From NCBI GenBank assembly GCA_031279415.1, contig JAITIP010000009.1, positions 1 to 34,421 of the forward strand: DNA of 34,421 bases, given 5' to 3'. The position numbers and the translations under genes are program-made. Below, in pieces: positions 7,035 to 15,991 of the stretch (the stretch's first letter is position 1; each line of letters starts with the position of its first letter). The notes beneath the pieces are model-generated. The model searched no databases. It saw only the letters and a program-made list of their open reading frames with translations, and had not been told where the DNA came from. This stretch comes from Candidatus Endomicrobium procryptotermitis. GTDB taxonomy: Bacteria > Elusimicrobiota > Endomicrobiia > Endomicrobiales > Endomicrobiaceae.

Positions 7035-7883
7035 ATGGTGGACAATGCAAGTGTTTACAGCCTGCTTAAAAGCGGCGAAACATTTTTAAAATCAAACAAT
7101 CTGCCAGATCCTAAAGCCGATGCCGCATATCTTCTTAGTTCTGTATTGAAAGTCAAACGTTCACAACTTACTTTGATAAGAGAACAGAAAGTCGGTGAAA
7201 AGGAAGCGGAACTGTTTGATGAGTATATTTTAAGACGGTCAAAACGCGAACCTGCGGCTTATATCACCGGTTATTGCGGTTTTATGGGATTAGAATTTAA
7301 AGTTAATAAATGTGTTTTGATACCTAGAGCTGAAACCGAACTGCTTGTTGAAAATGTTTTAAACATATCAAAGATAAATAAAGCGGAAACGATTTTGGAT
7401 CTATGTACGGGTTCAGGTTGTATTGCAGTAAGTTTGTCAAAATTAGGAGATTTTAGAAAAATTTATGCGGTTGACATAAGTCTTGATGCTTTAATGACTG
7501 CTAAAGAAAATGCTGTTTTCAATTCGGTAAAAAATATTGAATTTATTATAAGCGATATGTTTGAAGCGCTTGAAAATGTAAAGTTTGATTGTATAGTTTC
7601 AAATCCTCCTTACATTTCACGTGCGGAATATGAAACACTTGAACCCGAACTTAGATTCGAGCCTAAAACTGCATTGCTGGCCGAAGATAAAGGGTTATTT
7701 TTTTATAAATATATAGCTTCAAAAGTGCACAAATATTTGAGTGGTAAAGGCTGCATTTTTGTAGAACTTAATGCAAACCTTTCAAAAGAAATAGAAAAGA
7801 TTTTTAAACAGAATAATTTTAAAAATATAGAGATAATTGAAGATTATTCTCATTTGCCAAGGGTACTTAAAGCATGTTTGTAA
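7035..7883 (+). CDS. prmC: Release factor glutamine methyltransferase PrmC
   Basis: PrmC (HemK) transfers a methyl group from SAM to the glutamine of the GGQ motif of RF1 and RF2. The protein has 282 residues, the usual size. An N-terminal helical domain precedes a Rossmann fold with TILDLCTGSGCIAVSLSK as the SAM motif. SNPPYISRAEYETL carries the NPPY motif that binds the target glutamine. The start at ATG 7035 fits GGAG 6 bases upstream; an out-of-frame ATG at 7031 is ignored. It directly follows prfA, its substrate's gene, and precedes murA by 17 bases, so the three probably form one operon. Confidence 0.95.
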   Translation: MVDNASVYSLLKSGETFLKSNNLPDPKADAAYLLSSVLKVKRSQLTLIREQKVGEKEAELFDEYILRRSKREPAAYITGYCGFMGLEFKVNKCVLIPRAETELLVENVLNISKINKAETILDLCTGSGCIAVSLSKLGDFRKIYAVDISLDALMTAKENAVFNSVKNIEFIISDMFEALENVKFDCIVSNPPYISRAEYETLEPELRFEPKTALLAEDKGLFFYKYIASKVHKYLSGKGCIFVELNANLSKEIEKIFKQNNFKNIEIIEDYSHLPRVLKACL

Positions 7884-7900
7884 GGTAAAAAGGAAGATAG

Positions 7901-9163
7901 ATGGATAAAATTATTATTAATGGCGGCAGGAAGTTAAAAGGTACGGTCAAAATTTCAGGATCTAAAAATTCGTCGCTTCCAATTCTTTTTGCTACCCTTC
8001 TAACAGACGAACCGTGTACGATTGAAAATGTTCCGTCTTTAGCCGATATAAATACTACAGTAGATTTTTTAAATTTTATTGGAAAAAAAATGCTGAAGAA
8101 CGGTTCTAAAATCAGCTCTCTGTCTTCTGGAAAGTATAAACATATAGCCCCGTATGATCTTGTAAGAAAAATGAGGGCAAGCGTTTTGATTATGGGTCCG
8201 CTTTTAGCGCGTCTTAACAAAGTTGACGTTTCTCTTCCCGGCGGGTGCGCTATAGGTGCAAGACCGATTGATATACATCTTGAAGCTTTTAAAAAACTCG
8301 GCGCAGATATAGAAGTTGAAGGAGGATACGTAAAAACTGCAGCGCAAAAAGGGCTTTGTGGAAACGAAATCGAGTTTAGCTTTCCAAGCGTTGGAGCTAC
8401 GGAAAATATTTTGCTGGCCGCCGTTTTTGCCAAAGGAAAAACAAAAATCATTAATGCGGCAAAAGAACCGGAAATCGTTGATTTGGCTGACATGCTTAAA
8501 AAAATGGGTGCGAAAATATCTGGAGCCGGTAGTAAAACCATATTAATTGAAGGAGTGACAAAGCTTCACGGAGTAAAACATAGCGTTATACCCGACAGAA
8601 TCGAAGCTGCCACATATTTGATTGCGGCCGCAATCACAAAAGGCGAAATACTTTTGGAGAATGTAAATCCAAAACATTTAAAAGCGATAACAGACAAATT
8701 AAAAAAGTGTGGAATGCATATAAAAGAAACCAAAAATACGATTTTTGTAAAATGGGTAAGAAATTTGAAGCGCTGCAATATAAGCACCGAAGTTTATCCC
8801 GGATTTCCTACCGATGTTCAGGCTCAATGGACGGCTTTAATGTGCCTGTTGAAAGGTAAATCATGTGTTAAAGAAAACGTATTTGAAAATAGGTTTTTAC
8901 ATGTTGCCGAACTTCAAAGATTCGGAGCGGATTTAACTGTTGATGGAAAAGTCGTAAATATAAAAGGCGTTGATAAATTATCGGCTGCGCCGGTAATGGT
9001 TTCGGATTTAAGAGCGGGTGCCGCGTTGGTGCTGGCAGGTCTTGCTGCGGAAGGAAAAAGCGCGATTTCCAGAATATATCATTTAGACAGAGGTTACGAA
9101 TTTCTCGAAAGAAAACTCAAAAAACTTGGCGCCGACATCAAAAGAGTGGAAAGTGAAAAATGA
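7901..9163 (+). CDS. murA: UDP-N-acetylglucosamine 1-carboxyvinyltransferase
   Basis: MurA transfers enolpyruvate from PEP to UDP-GlcNAc, the first committed step of peptidoglycan synthesis in the cytoplasm. The 420 residues match the usual length. The substrate-binding SGSKNSSLPIL holds K22 and N23, and the catalytic cysteine is C116 in PGGCAIGARPIDIHL, so the enzyme should be of the fosfomycin-sensitive Cys type. The C-terminal half has FPTDVQAQ and RFLHVAELQRFGAD, both typical. AAGGAAG precedes the ATG. The 3' end overlaps the start of the next membrane-protein gene by 11 bases, which implies coupled translation. A living cell wall pathway is implied despite the surrounding gene decay. Confidence 0.96.
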   Translation: MDKIIINGGRKLKGTVKISGSKNSSLPILFATLLTDEPCTIENVPSLADINTTVDFLNFIGKKMLKNGSKISSLSSGKYKHIAPYDLVRKMRASVLIMGPLLARLNKVDVSLPGGCAIGARPIDIHLEAFKKLGADIEVEGGYVKTAAQKGLCGNEIEFSFPSVGATENILLAAVFAKGKTKIINAAKEPEIVDLADMLKKMGAKISGAGSKTILIEGVTKLHGVKHSVIPDRIEAATYLIAAAITKGEILLENVNPKHLKAITDKLKKCGMHIKETKNTIFVKWVRNLKRCNISTEVYPGFPTDVQAQWTALMCLLKGKSCVKENVFENRFLHVAELQRFGADLTVDGKVVNIKGVDKLSAAPVMVSDLRAGAALVLAGLAAEGKSAISRIYHLDRGYEFLERKLKKLGADIKRVESEK

Positions 9164-10769
9164 GATAAGCGGTAATATTTTAAATGCGTTTAACAGACAT
9201 ATTCTATTTTTAATTCTCTTTCTTTCGACTGTTACTCTCCTCTTTATATTGCCTTCATTAAATAAATATATTTTGTTTATTTTTTCTTTTATTTCTTTAT
9301 TATATTGTGCATATATTTTATTTGGTGACAGCAAAGGTATAAGGCATGCATTGTTGCTTATGCCCGTTATTGCTGTAATATTTTTTTATTGTTTTATTTC
9401 TTTATCATCTTTTTATCCTAAAAATTTTATTCCATCAAAAAATACTTCGGTTACATTATATTCAGGCAAAAATTATTATAATTTTTTGGCTGCGTCTTTT
9501 AAAAGCGGCAAATTATTCATGCCCATAGAACCTTCTGAAAAATTGAAGTCTTTGAATAATCCTTACGATTCACAAGAACTCAATAAAAATTTGGACTTTA
9601 AAAGATTTGATTATATTATTGACTTAAGTTATTTTAAAGAGAAATACTATTTATATTTCGGCATAACTCCGGTCATTATGCTTTATTTACCGTTTCAAAT
9701 TATAACAAAACATTTTCTTTCGGATTCTTCGGTTACTTTATTTTTTGGAATTCTTTCCTTTTGCATGTCTTTGATTATTTTAAAAAAAATCATATTAAAA
9801 ATTAATAAAAATGAAAATAAATTTTTAATAGAGATTCTAAGCATTATGGCCGCAGGATTGTCATCGGTTGTATGTTATTTGATTACTCTTTCAAGAGTAT
9901 ATGAAGTTGCAATAATCGGAGGTCTTTTTTTTGCTCTTTTATCTTTTCTCTTTGTTATTTTATACATTGATTCCTTAAATGTAAAAGGACAAAATATTGC
10001 GCTTTTCATAGCAGGGTTGAGCATAGCTTTGGCGGTAGGATGCAGACCTTTTTATGCTTTTGCCATATTTATACAACTATATATCTTGTATAAATTCATT
10101 AAGAAAGACTTTAAAAAATATATTTACTATTTTTTTCCTATTATCATATATGCGATAATTCTCATGGCATACAATTATTTACGTTTTAATTCCATTTTTG
10201 AATTTGGCGGGAAATATCAGCTTTCAGTTATTGAAATATATAATTGGAAAATCAGTTTGAAAGAAACATTCTCATCGATAATGAAATTTATTTATTATCC
10301 TCCGGTTTATCTTTCCGGTTTTCCGTACTTTTCAATTAATTATGTGATAGTGCGCGGGAAAATACTTGAACAGGTTATAGGGCTATTGTTTACGGCTCCT
10401 TTTTTGATTGTATCGATGGCAGTTTTTTGGTTCTGCCGCGACAAAAGCATATCTATTTGGCATAAAAAGTATATTGTGGGATTTTTTGTAATAGGTATTT
10501 TTATCTTAGTGGTTGTTTCAACCTTCGGAAGCATATATCGTTATGCGGCTGATTTCAGCACTTATTTTATAATACCTGCTGTTGTGATGATTTTTTATTT
10601 AGATTCTATATTGAAAAAAAATTGGAAAAAAATATTGTTTCAATATATGATAATGTCTCTTCTGCTTATAAGCATTATTTTTAACTGCGCGCTTGTTGTT
10701 TCTTCAAGTATAAATATTATGGAAACTAATAATCCTTATATATTATACAAACTTTCAAAATTGCTTTAA
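9153..10769 (+). CDS. GT-C-like polytopic membrane protein
   Basis: A membrane protein of about 538 residues with 10 or more hydrophobic helices, starting with LFLILFLSTVTLLFILP. The stretch LFMPIEPSEKL, NNPYDSQELN, then YFKEKYYLYFGITPVIMLYLP resembles large bacterial membrane proteins related to the GT-C glycosyltransferases that use lipid-linked sugars, with catalysis in the first outer loop. That link is by pattern, not proven. GTG 9153 was chosen as the start, overlapping the murA end; TTG 9126 is an alternative with 9 more residues and no better ribosome site. Composition is rich in Phe, Ile and Leu. Its activity and substrate are unknown. Confidence 0.7.
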   Translation: MKNEISGNILNAFNRHILFLILFLSTVTLLFILPSLNKYILFIFSFISLLYCAYILFGDSKGIRHALLLMPVIAVIFFYCFISLSSFYPKNFIPSKNTSVTLYSGKNYYNFLAASFKSGKLFMPIEPSEKLKSLNNPYDSQELNKNLDFKRFDYIIDLSYFKEKYYLYFGITPVIMLYLPFQIITKHFLSDSSVTLFFGILSFCMSLIILKKIILKINKNENKFLIEILSIMAAGLSSVVCYLITLSRVYEVAIIGGLFFALLSFLFVILYIDSLNVKGQNIALFIAGLSIALAVGCRPFYAFAIFIQLYILYKFIKKDFKKYIYYFFPIIIYAIILMAYNYLRFNSIFEFGGKYQLSVIEIYNWKISLKETFSSIMKFIYYPPVYLSGFPYFSINYVIVRGKILEQVIGLLFTAPFLIVSMAVFWFCRDKSISIWHKKYIVGFFVIGIFILVVVSTFGSIYRYAADFSTYFIIPAVVMIFYLDSILKKNWKKILFQYMIMSLLLISIIFNCALVVSSSINIMETNNPYILYKLSKLL

Positions 10770-10803
10770 ATGATATTTATACATTTCCGCTATGGCATAG
10801 ATA

Positions 10804-10823
10804 AAAAGAAGAAATCTTCTTTT
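10804..10823. terminator. Possible bidirectional terminator between convergent genes
   Basis: AAAAGAAG (10804-10811) pairs with CTTCTTTT (10816-10823) around AAAT. It sits between two convergent genes and has A/T runs on both sides, but the stem is low in GC, so the call is tentative. Confidence 0.35.
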
Positions 10824-10877
10824 AGCCTAATCGTTTCTTTTGCTCTATTTTGTATTTTTATGTATTTGATTTTAAAA

Positions 10878-12512
10878 CTATCGACCACTTTTATATTTCA
10901 TTATGATTATATGTTTGTTTTCTTCTTCCTCTTCATTGTTTAAAATTCTAAGATATTTCTTTAGTATTTGGCTGTCAGGCATAATGGAAAGCCCTTTGTT
11001 TATTACTTTTAATGCACTTTCCATATCATTGTAGGCCATATATACTTTACCGAGTCCTATATAAGAATATTCGTTATATTTGTCATTGGAAGATAAAGCT
11101 TTTTCATACAAATATTTTGCTTTTTTAAGATATCCTTTCTTTAAATAAATCGAAGCAAGATGTGAACTCATTTTATTTCTAGGATCATTTTGGACTGCTT
11201 GTATGGCATACTTTTCGGCATTTTCTAAATCGTTTATGCTTTCATAGTATTTTGCCGTTCCGATATTTGCCATAGGTGATGATGGATTTTCCTTTTGTGC
11301 CCGCAACCAAAAATTTTCTCTGTCTTTATAAAAAAAACTTTGTTTATACGATGAAAATGACATAAAAACTGCTATAAATAATAATATAGAATAAAAAATA
11401 TTTTTTGCTCTCGGATAAGCTTTATGTACTACGGAAGCTATTTCAATCAAAACTATAAATAACCCTACAATAGGAAGACATAATCTGTGCGTATGGTAGG
11501 TGTTGTTTGCCACAACGTATGTCGGAATGATAAATACAATATACCATATTGTTCCAAATAGCGTATGCTTAAAATTTATTTTTTTTCTAAATATTAAGCA
11601 TAAAACAACAAGCGTCATAATCACAATAGTGCCTTTGATGAGATATTGTGCATGAATATAAATCTGAGGATAAAGCATAATTTTTTCTATCAAAAATATA
11701 ATGCCGAAATACCATATATTTATTCCTGACGCTCTTATTATATTCGTTGCAACTTTTATAGTATCGATATCTAAGGTTCCATTGTGGCTAAATACATAAA
11801 ATCTCATTAAAAAGTATAAAAGGACAGGAAATATTAAAAATATAGAAGCGATTATAACTTTTCTGCCAAAAATAGAAGTATTTTCATACAAAAATACATA
11901 TATTAAAAGTATTAACGGAATAACCAATGCTGTTTCTTTTGTAAAAAGAGCGATTGTAAAAAAGATAACCATAAATAAAAGATATAAAATTTTACCTGTT
12001 TTTAAATTTTTAATAAAATAAATAAATGTGAGAAATGTAAAAATTGCAAGAAGAGGATCGTTTCTACCAGGAATCCATGCCACTGAAGATACGAAAGCCG
12101 GATGGACAACAAATAAGATAGAAGTAATAAAAGAAGCGGAATCAGAGTATCCAAGCTCTTTTAAAAACAATAAAAGCAAAAAAGTGGATATTATGTGTAT
12201 TACCATATTTGAAAAGTGATAGAAACCGGATTCCCCGCCGCTGATAATACTGTCAATAAGTAATGAAATATTTAAAACAGGTCTATAGAATTTAACGGGT
12301 TCTTCATTGAATACCGGCTTGAAAATAAAATCTTTTGCTTTAACAATGCTGTCCATTTCGTCAAGCCTGTTTACAATCAATGCATTATCATCACTATAGG
12401 TAAATCCGAAATTTGTAGTATGACCGTATATTAAATAGGTGAGAAAAAAAATGATGGAAAAAGATAGAACTTGAAATTTGTATTTATTTATCAGAGGTTT
12501 TATGTGTTCCAT
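10878..12512 (-). CDS. TMTC-like membrane protein with TPR tail
   Basis: A 544-residue protein in which the first 390 or so residues hold many membrane helices and the last 150 hold TPR repeats (for example NIGTAKYYESINDLENAEKY). The acidic pair YSDDNALI after helix 1, the phrase FYRPVLNISLLIDSI, and HPAFVSSVAWIPGRNDPL match bacterial relatives of the TMTC proteins, GT-C fold glycosyltransferases with TPR tails. In animals TMTCs O-mannosylate cadherins in the ER; the bacterial substrate is unknown. A paralog lies at 28515 and a decayed third copy at 30622. It is transcribed against the neighbouring operons, with an AT-rich start region and no clear Shine-Dalgarno. Transferase activity is inferred from architecture only. 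Confidence 0.72.
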   Translation of the reverse strand: MEHIKPLINKYKFQVLSFSIIFFLTYLIYGHTTNFGFTYSDDNALIVNRLDEMDSIVKAKDFIFKPVFNEEPVKFYRPVLNISLLIDSIISGGESGFYHFSNMVIHIISTFLLLLFLKELGYSDSASFITSILFVVHPAFVSSVAWIPGRNDPLLAIFTFLTFIYFIKNLKTGKILYLLFMVIFFTIALFTKETALVIPLILLIYVFLYENTSIFGRKVIIASIFLIFPVLLYFLMRFYVFSHNGTLDIDTIKVATNIIRASGINIWYFGIIFLIEKIMLYPQIYIHAQYLIKGTIVIMTLVVLCLIFRKKINFKHTLFGTIWYIVFIIPTYVVANNTYHTHRLCLPIVGLFIVLIEIASVVHKAYPRAKNIFYSILLFIAVFMSFSSYKQSFFYKDRENFWLRAQKENPSSPMANIGTAKYYESINDLENAEKYAIQAVQNDPRNKMSSHLASIYLKKGYLKKAKYLYEKALSSNDKYNEYSYIGLGKVYMAYNDMESALKVINKGLSIMPDSQILKKYLRILNNEEEEENKHIIIMKYKSGR

Positions 12513-12661
12513 TGTAGGATTATATAAAAATATATTATTTTTCTCTATAATATAAATAAAATAAATTTCATAATAGATAGCTTTAATTTTTACTCGGCAT
12601 AGTTTGCAAGAAGCTCAAAAAATGATAAGATTATTAAGTAAATAGGAGATATATACTAAGA

Positions 12662-13186
12662 ATGGAAAAGCTTATTAAGCAAAATAAAGTATATGCAGGA
12701 AAAGCCGTTGATTTTTATTGTGATGAAGTTTTACTTACCGGCGGAATACATGCCGTCAGAGAATATTTAGGTCATCCTGGTGCTGCCGCTGTTCTTCCTC
12801 TTATGAATAAAAGAGATATTATTTTGGTAAAACAGTATAGGTATCCCATAGGGAGATACACTTATGAAATACCTGCTGGAAAGCTTAATTCGGGCGAATC
12901 TCCTATTAACTGCATCAAAAGGGAACTTGAAGAAGAAACCGGATATAAAGCTAAGAGAATAGAAAAAATGCTAGATTTTTATCCTACGACGGCCTTTTCA
13001 AACGAAGTTCTACACATTTTTGTCGCTTTCGGACTTATAAAAGGTGATAAGCATCCTGATGAAGACGAATTTGTTGCGACAGAAATTTTTGATTTTAAGA
13101 AAGCTATGAATATGGTTAAAACCGGCGAAATTATGGATTCGAAAACTATAATCGCATTATTATATTTTGATAACATTTTAAAATAG
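12662..13186 (+). CDS. NUDIX hydrolase, ADP-ribose pyrophosphatase type
   Basis: A 174-residue NUDIX hydrolase that probably splits ADP-ribose or related nucleotide sugars to AMP and a sugar phosphate. The NUDIX box is perfect: GKLNSGE, then REL, then EEETGY, fitting G-x5-E-x7-R-E-U-x-E-E-x-G-U. Upstream IILVKQYRYPIG and TYEIPAGKL are typical of the ADP-ribose pyrophosphatase branch. The Shine-Dalgarno AGGAG (12644-12648) lies an unusually long 13 bases before the ATG, but no better start is in frame. It opens a run of same-strand genes; aspS starts 14 bases after its stop. Exact substrate is not shown by the sequence. Confidence 0.88.
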   Translation: MEKLIKQNKVYAGKAVDFYCDEVLLTGGIHAVREYLGHPGAAAVLPLMNKRDIILVKQYRYPIGRYTYEIPAGKLNSGESPINCIKRELEEETGYKAKRIEKMLDFYPTTAFSNEVLHIFVAFGLIKGDKHPDEDEFVATEIFDFKKAMNMVKTGEIMDSKTIIALLYFDNILK

Positions 13187-13200
13187 GAAGGAAAATTTTT

Positions 13201-14967
13201 ATGAAGAGAAGTTGTTATTGCGGCGATGTAAGGGAAGACAGTATCGGCAAAGAACTTGTAGTAAACGGTTGGGTGCATTCCAGAAGAGACCACGGTGGAG
13301 TGATTTTTATTGATTTAAGAGACAGAGAAGGTATTGTTCAGGTGGTTTTTCAGCCGGAAAAGAAAGAAATTTTTTCTGTTGCGGAAAGATTGCGCAGCGA
13401 ATATGTTATATCTGTCAAAGGTCTTATAAGGCATAGACCTGAAGGAACCGTAAATCCGAACATGCCCACTGGCAAAGTAGAGCTTGTCGTTTGTGAACTT
13501 GAAATTGTCAACAATGCTCCCGGGCTTCCTTTCGAAATATCGGATTATGTGGACACATCTGAAGAGCTGAGACTCAAATACCGCTATCTTGACATGCGCC
13601 GTCTGAACTTTCAAAAAAATTTCATAATGAGGCATAAAATTTCTAGAGAGATAAGAAATTTTTTAAATGACGACGGTTTTTTGGAAATAGAAACTCCTTT
13701 TTTGGGTAAATCCACACCCGAAGGCGCAAGGGACTTTTTGGTTCCCTCGCGGCTTCATCACGGCGCTTTTTACGCTTTGCCTCAATCTCCGCAGATTTTT
13801 AAACAAATTCTTATGGTGGCAGGTTTCGATAAATATTATCAGATGGCAAGATGTTTCAGAGATGAAGATTTAAGAGCTGATAGACAGCTTGAGTTTACAC
13901 AGGTTGACCTTGAAATGTCTTTTGTTGAAGAAAATGACGTTATAGATGTTGTAGAAAGGATGCTTTCGAGAGTTTTTAAATCGGTTCTCAATGTCGATAT
14001 TAAGGTTCCGTTTGAAAGAATGAGTTATTCCGATGCAATGATTAAATACGGTTCAGACAAACCTGATACGAGATTCGGTATGCTTATCCAAGATTTTTGC
14101 AAAGAGCTTAAAGACAGCGGTTTTAGTGTTTTTGCAAATGTTTTGTCAAAAGGCGGAATAGTAAGAGGTTTGTGCATACCAAAAGGAGCGAGTTTATCGC
14201 GTTCCGAAATCGACGGGCTTACAAAATTCGTTGGCGAGTATGGGGCAAAGGGACTTGCGTGGATAAAAATCACTAACGGCGGAGCAGAATCTAATATCGT
14301 TAAATATTTTAAAGATGAAGAGATAAAAGCGATAATTTCAAAGCTTGACGCAAAAGCGGGCGATTTGGTAGTGTTTTTGGCCGATGAAGAAAAAATTGTT
14401 ACTCAGGGACTTGGAGTGTTGAGATTGAAAATGGGTAAAGAGCTGGGACTTATAGACAAAGATAAATTTAATTTTCTCTGGGTAATCGATTTTCCGATGT
14501 TCGAATGGGACAGAGACGAAAAAAGATGGTCTGCCCTTCATCACCCTTTTACTTCTCCAAAAGATGGAGAAACACTTACTGTGGAAAATGCCGCTAATGT
14601 TAAAGCTAAAGCTTATGATGTTGTTTTAAATGGAGTTGAGCTTGGCGGCGGTTCGATAAGAATACATAAAAATGAAGTACAAAAAAAAATTTTTTCCCTT
14701 TTAGGTATTTCCGATGAAGCTGCCAAAGAAAAATTTGGATTTTTGCTTGATGCGCTTACGTATGGCGCTCCGCCTCATGGAGGAGTAGCTTTGGGTTTTG
14801 ACAGGCTTTGCGCACTTTTGGCGGGAGAAGAATCTATAAGAGAAGTCATAGCTTTTCCAAAAACGCAGAAAGCTTTGGATCCAATGTCAAATGCCCCGAG
14901 CGGAGTCAGCGAAAAACAATTGAAAGAGCTCGGAGTAAGAATAGTGATAAAACAGGCTAAAAACTGA
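13201..14967 (+). CDS. aspS: Aspartyl-tRNA synthetase, bacterial type
   Basis: Charges tRNA-Asp with aspartate in the cytoplasm. At 588 residues it has the full bacterial length: an N-terminal OB fold (NGWVHSRRDHGGVIFIDLRD), the class II core with motif 2 FRDEDLRADRQLEFTQVD, the bacterial GAD insertion around residues 300-400, and motif 3 in GVALGFDRLCALL. The end PMSNAPSGVSEKQLKELG is typical. AGGAAGG precedes the ATG. Whether it also charges tRNA-Asn cannot be told from this window because no gatCAB or asnS is present here. Followed by phoH after 25 bases. Confidence 0.96.
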   Translation: MKRSCYCGDVREDSIGKELVVNGWVHSRRDHGGVIFIDLRDREGIVQVVFQPEKKEIFSVAERLRSEYVISVKGLIRHRPEGTVNPNMPTGKVELVVCELEIVNNAPGLPFEISDYVDTSEELRLKYRYLDMRRLNFQKNFIMRHKISREIRNFLNDDGFLEIETPFLGKSTPEGARDFLVPSRLHHGAFYALPQSPQIFKQILMVAGFDKYYQMARCFRDEDLRADRQLEFTQVDLEMSFVEENDVIDVVERMLSRVFKSVLNVDIKVPFERMSYSDAMIKYGSDKPDTRFGMLIQDFCKELKDSGFSVFANVLSKGGIVRGLCIPKGASLSRSEIDGLTKFVGEYGAKGLAWIKITNGGAESNIVKYFKDEEIKAIISKLDAKAGDLVVFLADEEKIVTQGLGVLRLKMGKELGLIDKDKFNFLWVIDFPMFEWDRDEKRWSALHHPFTSPKDGETLTVENAANVKAKAYDVVLNGVELGGGSIRIHKNEVQKKIFSLLGISDEAAKEKFGFLLDALTYGAPPHGGVALGFDRLCALLAGEESIREVIAFPKTQKALDPMSNAPSGVSEKQLKELGVRIVIKQAKN

Positions 14968-14992
14968 TTTACACAAGGAGTTAGAAGCGGTT

Positions 14993-15991
14993 TTGCGCAT
15001 TTTTTTAGGCGGGAAAAACAAAATAGTCGGACGTTTTTCTTTAAAAACTGCAAATATGGTCACAAAAAGAATATATTTGAAAAATTCCGAAGAAGCTTTG
15101 CTTCTGCTTGGTAGACAGGATGAAAATATAAGAAGTATAGAAAACTTATATGGAGTCCAGATATTTGCCAGGCAAGATGCCGGCAGCGGTATATTTACTT
15201 TATCAGTGCGTGGAAGCTGTGCTAAAGTCGATAAAGCTTTAAGAGATATCGGATTTTTGCATGATAATTGCAGAGGGAAAAATGATATTATTCCAGAATA
15301 TGCGCAGAAAGCGGAAACTGCCGTCGGAGATTATCTTTACACTTCATATGGCGGAAGGATTATAACGCCGCGTTCAGCAAATCAAAAAAAATACATTGAA
15401 TCGATATTCCAAAAAGATATGGTTTTTGCCATAGGTCCGGCGGGAACTGGAAAAACTTTTCTGGCGGTGGCATGTGCGCTTAAAATGCTCAGAAATGGCA
15501 ATATATCTAAAATAGTCATCACGCGTCCAGTTGTGGAAGCAGGGGAAAAACTCGGTTTTCTTCCCGGCGATTTGTATGAGAAGATAAATCCTTACTTACG
15601 TCCTCTTTATGATGCTTTTTATTATATGCTTGGAGCTGAAAGATTCAGGGCTTTAAAAGACGATGAGACGATAGAAATAGTGCCACTTGCTTATATGAGA
15701 GGCAGAACGATAGAAAAGGCTTTCATAATTCTTGATGAGGCACAAAACACTACAACCGAACAAATGAAAATGTTTCTTACGAGAATGGGCGTCGGCAGTA
15801 AAATAATCGTTTCAGGCGATAGAACGCAGATAGATATAGCTTCTCCAAAAAATTCTGGACTTTTGTCCGCTGAAAAAATACTTAAAAATATAGATGAGAT
15901 TTCATTTGTACATTTTGATAAAAGCGATATAGTAAGACATAATCTGGTAAAACAAATAGTTAAAGCATACGAAGGAAAAAATGAACAATAA
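14993..15991 (+). CDS. phoH: PhoH-like ATPase
   Basis: PhoH family P-loop ATPase, linked in many bacteria to RNA metabolism with YbeY. The N-terminal 100 residues resemble the family's KH-like part, followed by the ATPase core with GPAGTGKTFLAVACALK as Walker A, TRPVVEAGEKLGFLPGDL, and FIILDEAQNTT as Walker B. The start is unsure. TTG 14993 gives 332 residues with AAGGAG 12 bases upstream. ATG 15056 would give 311 residues but has no ribosome site. The gene overlaps the next by 11 bases. The order phoH, HD phosphodiesterase, ybeY, CorC-like, recO, glyQS resembles a conserved bacterial cluster. Confidence 0.92.
   Translation: MRIFLGGKNKIVGRFSLKTANMVTKRIYLKNSEEALLLLGRQDENIRSIENLYGVQIFARQDAGSGIFTLSVRGSCAKVDKALRDIGFLHDNCRGKNDIIPEYAQKAETAVGDYLYTSYGGRIITPRSANQKKYIESIFQKDMVFAIGPAGTGKTFLAVACALKMLRNGNISKIVITRPVVEAGEKLGFLPGDLYEKINPYLRPLYDAFYYMLGAERFRALKDDETIEIVPLAYMRGRTIEKAFIILDEAQNTTTEQMKMFLTRMGVGSKIIVSGDRTQIDIASPKNSGLLSAEKILKNIDEISFVHFDKSDIVRHNLVKQIVKAYEGKNEQ

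Noticed and set aside
7867-8541. Long minus-strand open frame opposite murA
   Set aside because: It is a shadow of a complete murA gene with all motifs, and has no ribosome site.
10770-10943. 57-codon hydrophobic reading frame starting right after the GT-C-like gene
   Set aside because: Its last third is antisense to the end of the TMTC-like gene, the composition is low-complexity, and a hairpin lies inside it. Chance is the better explanation.
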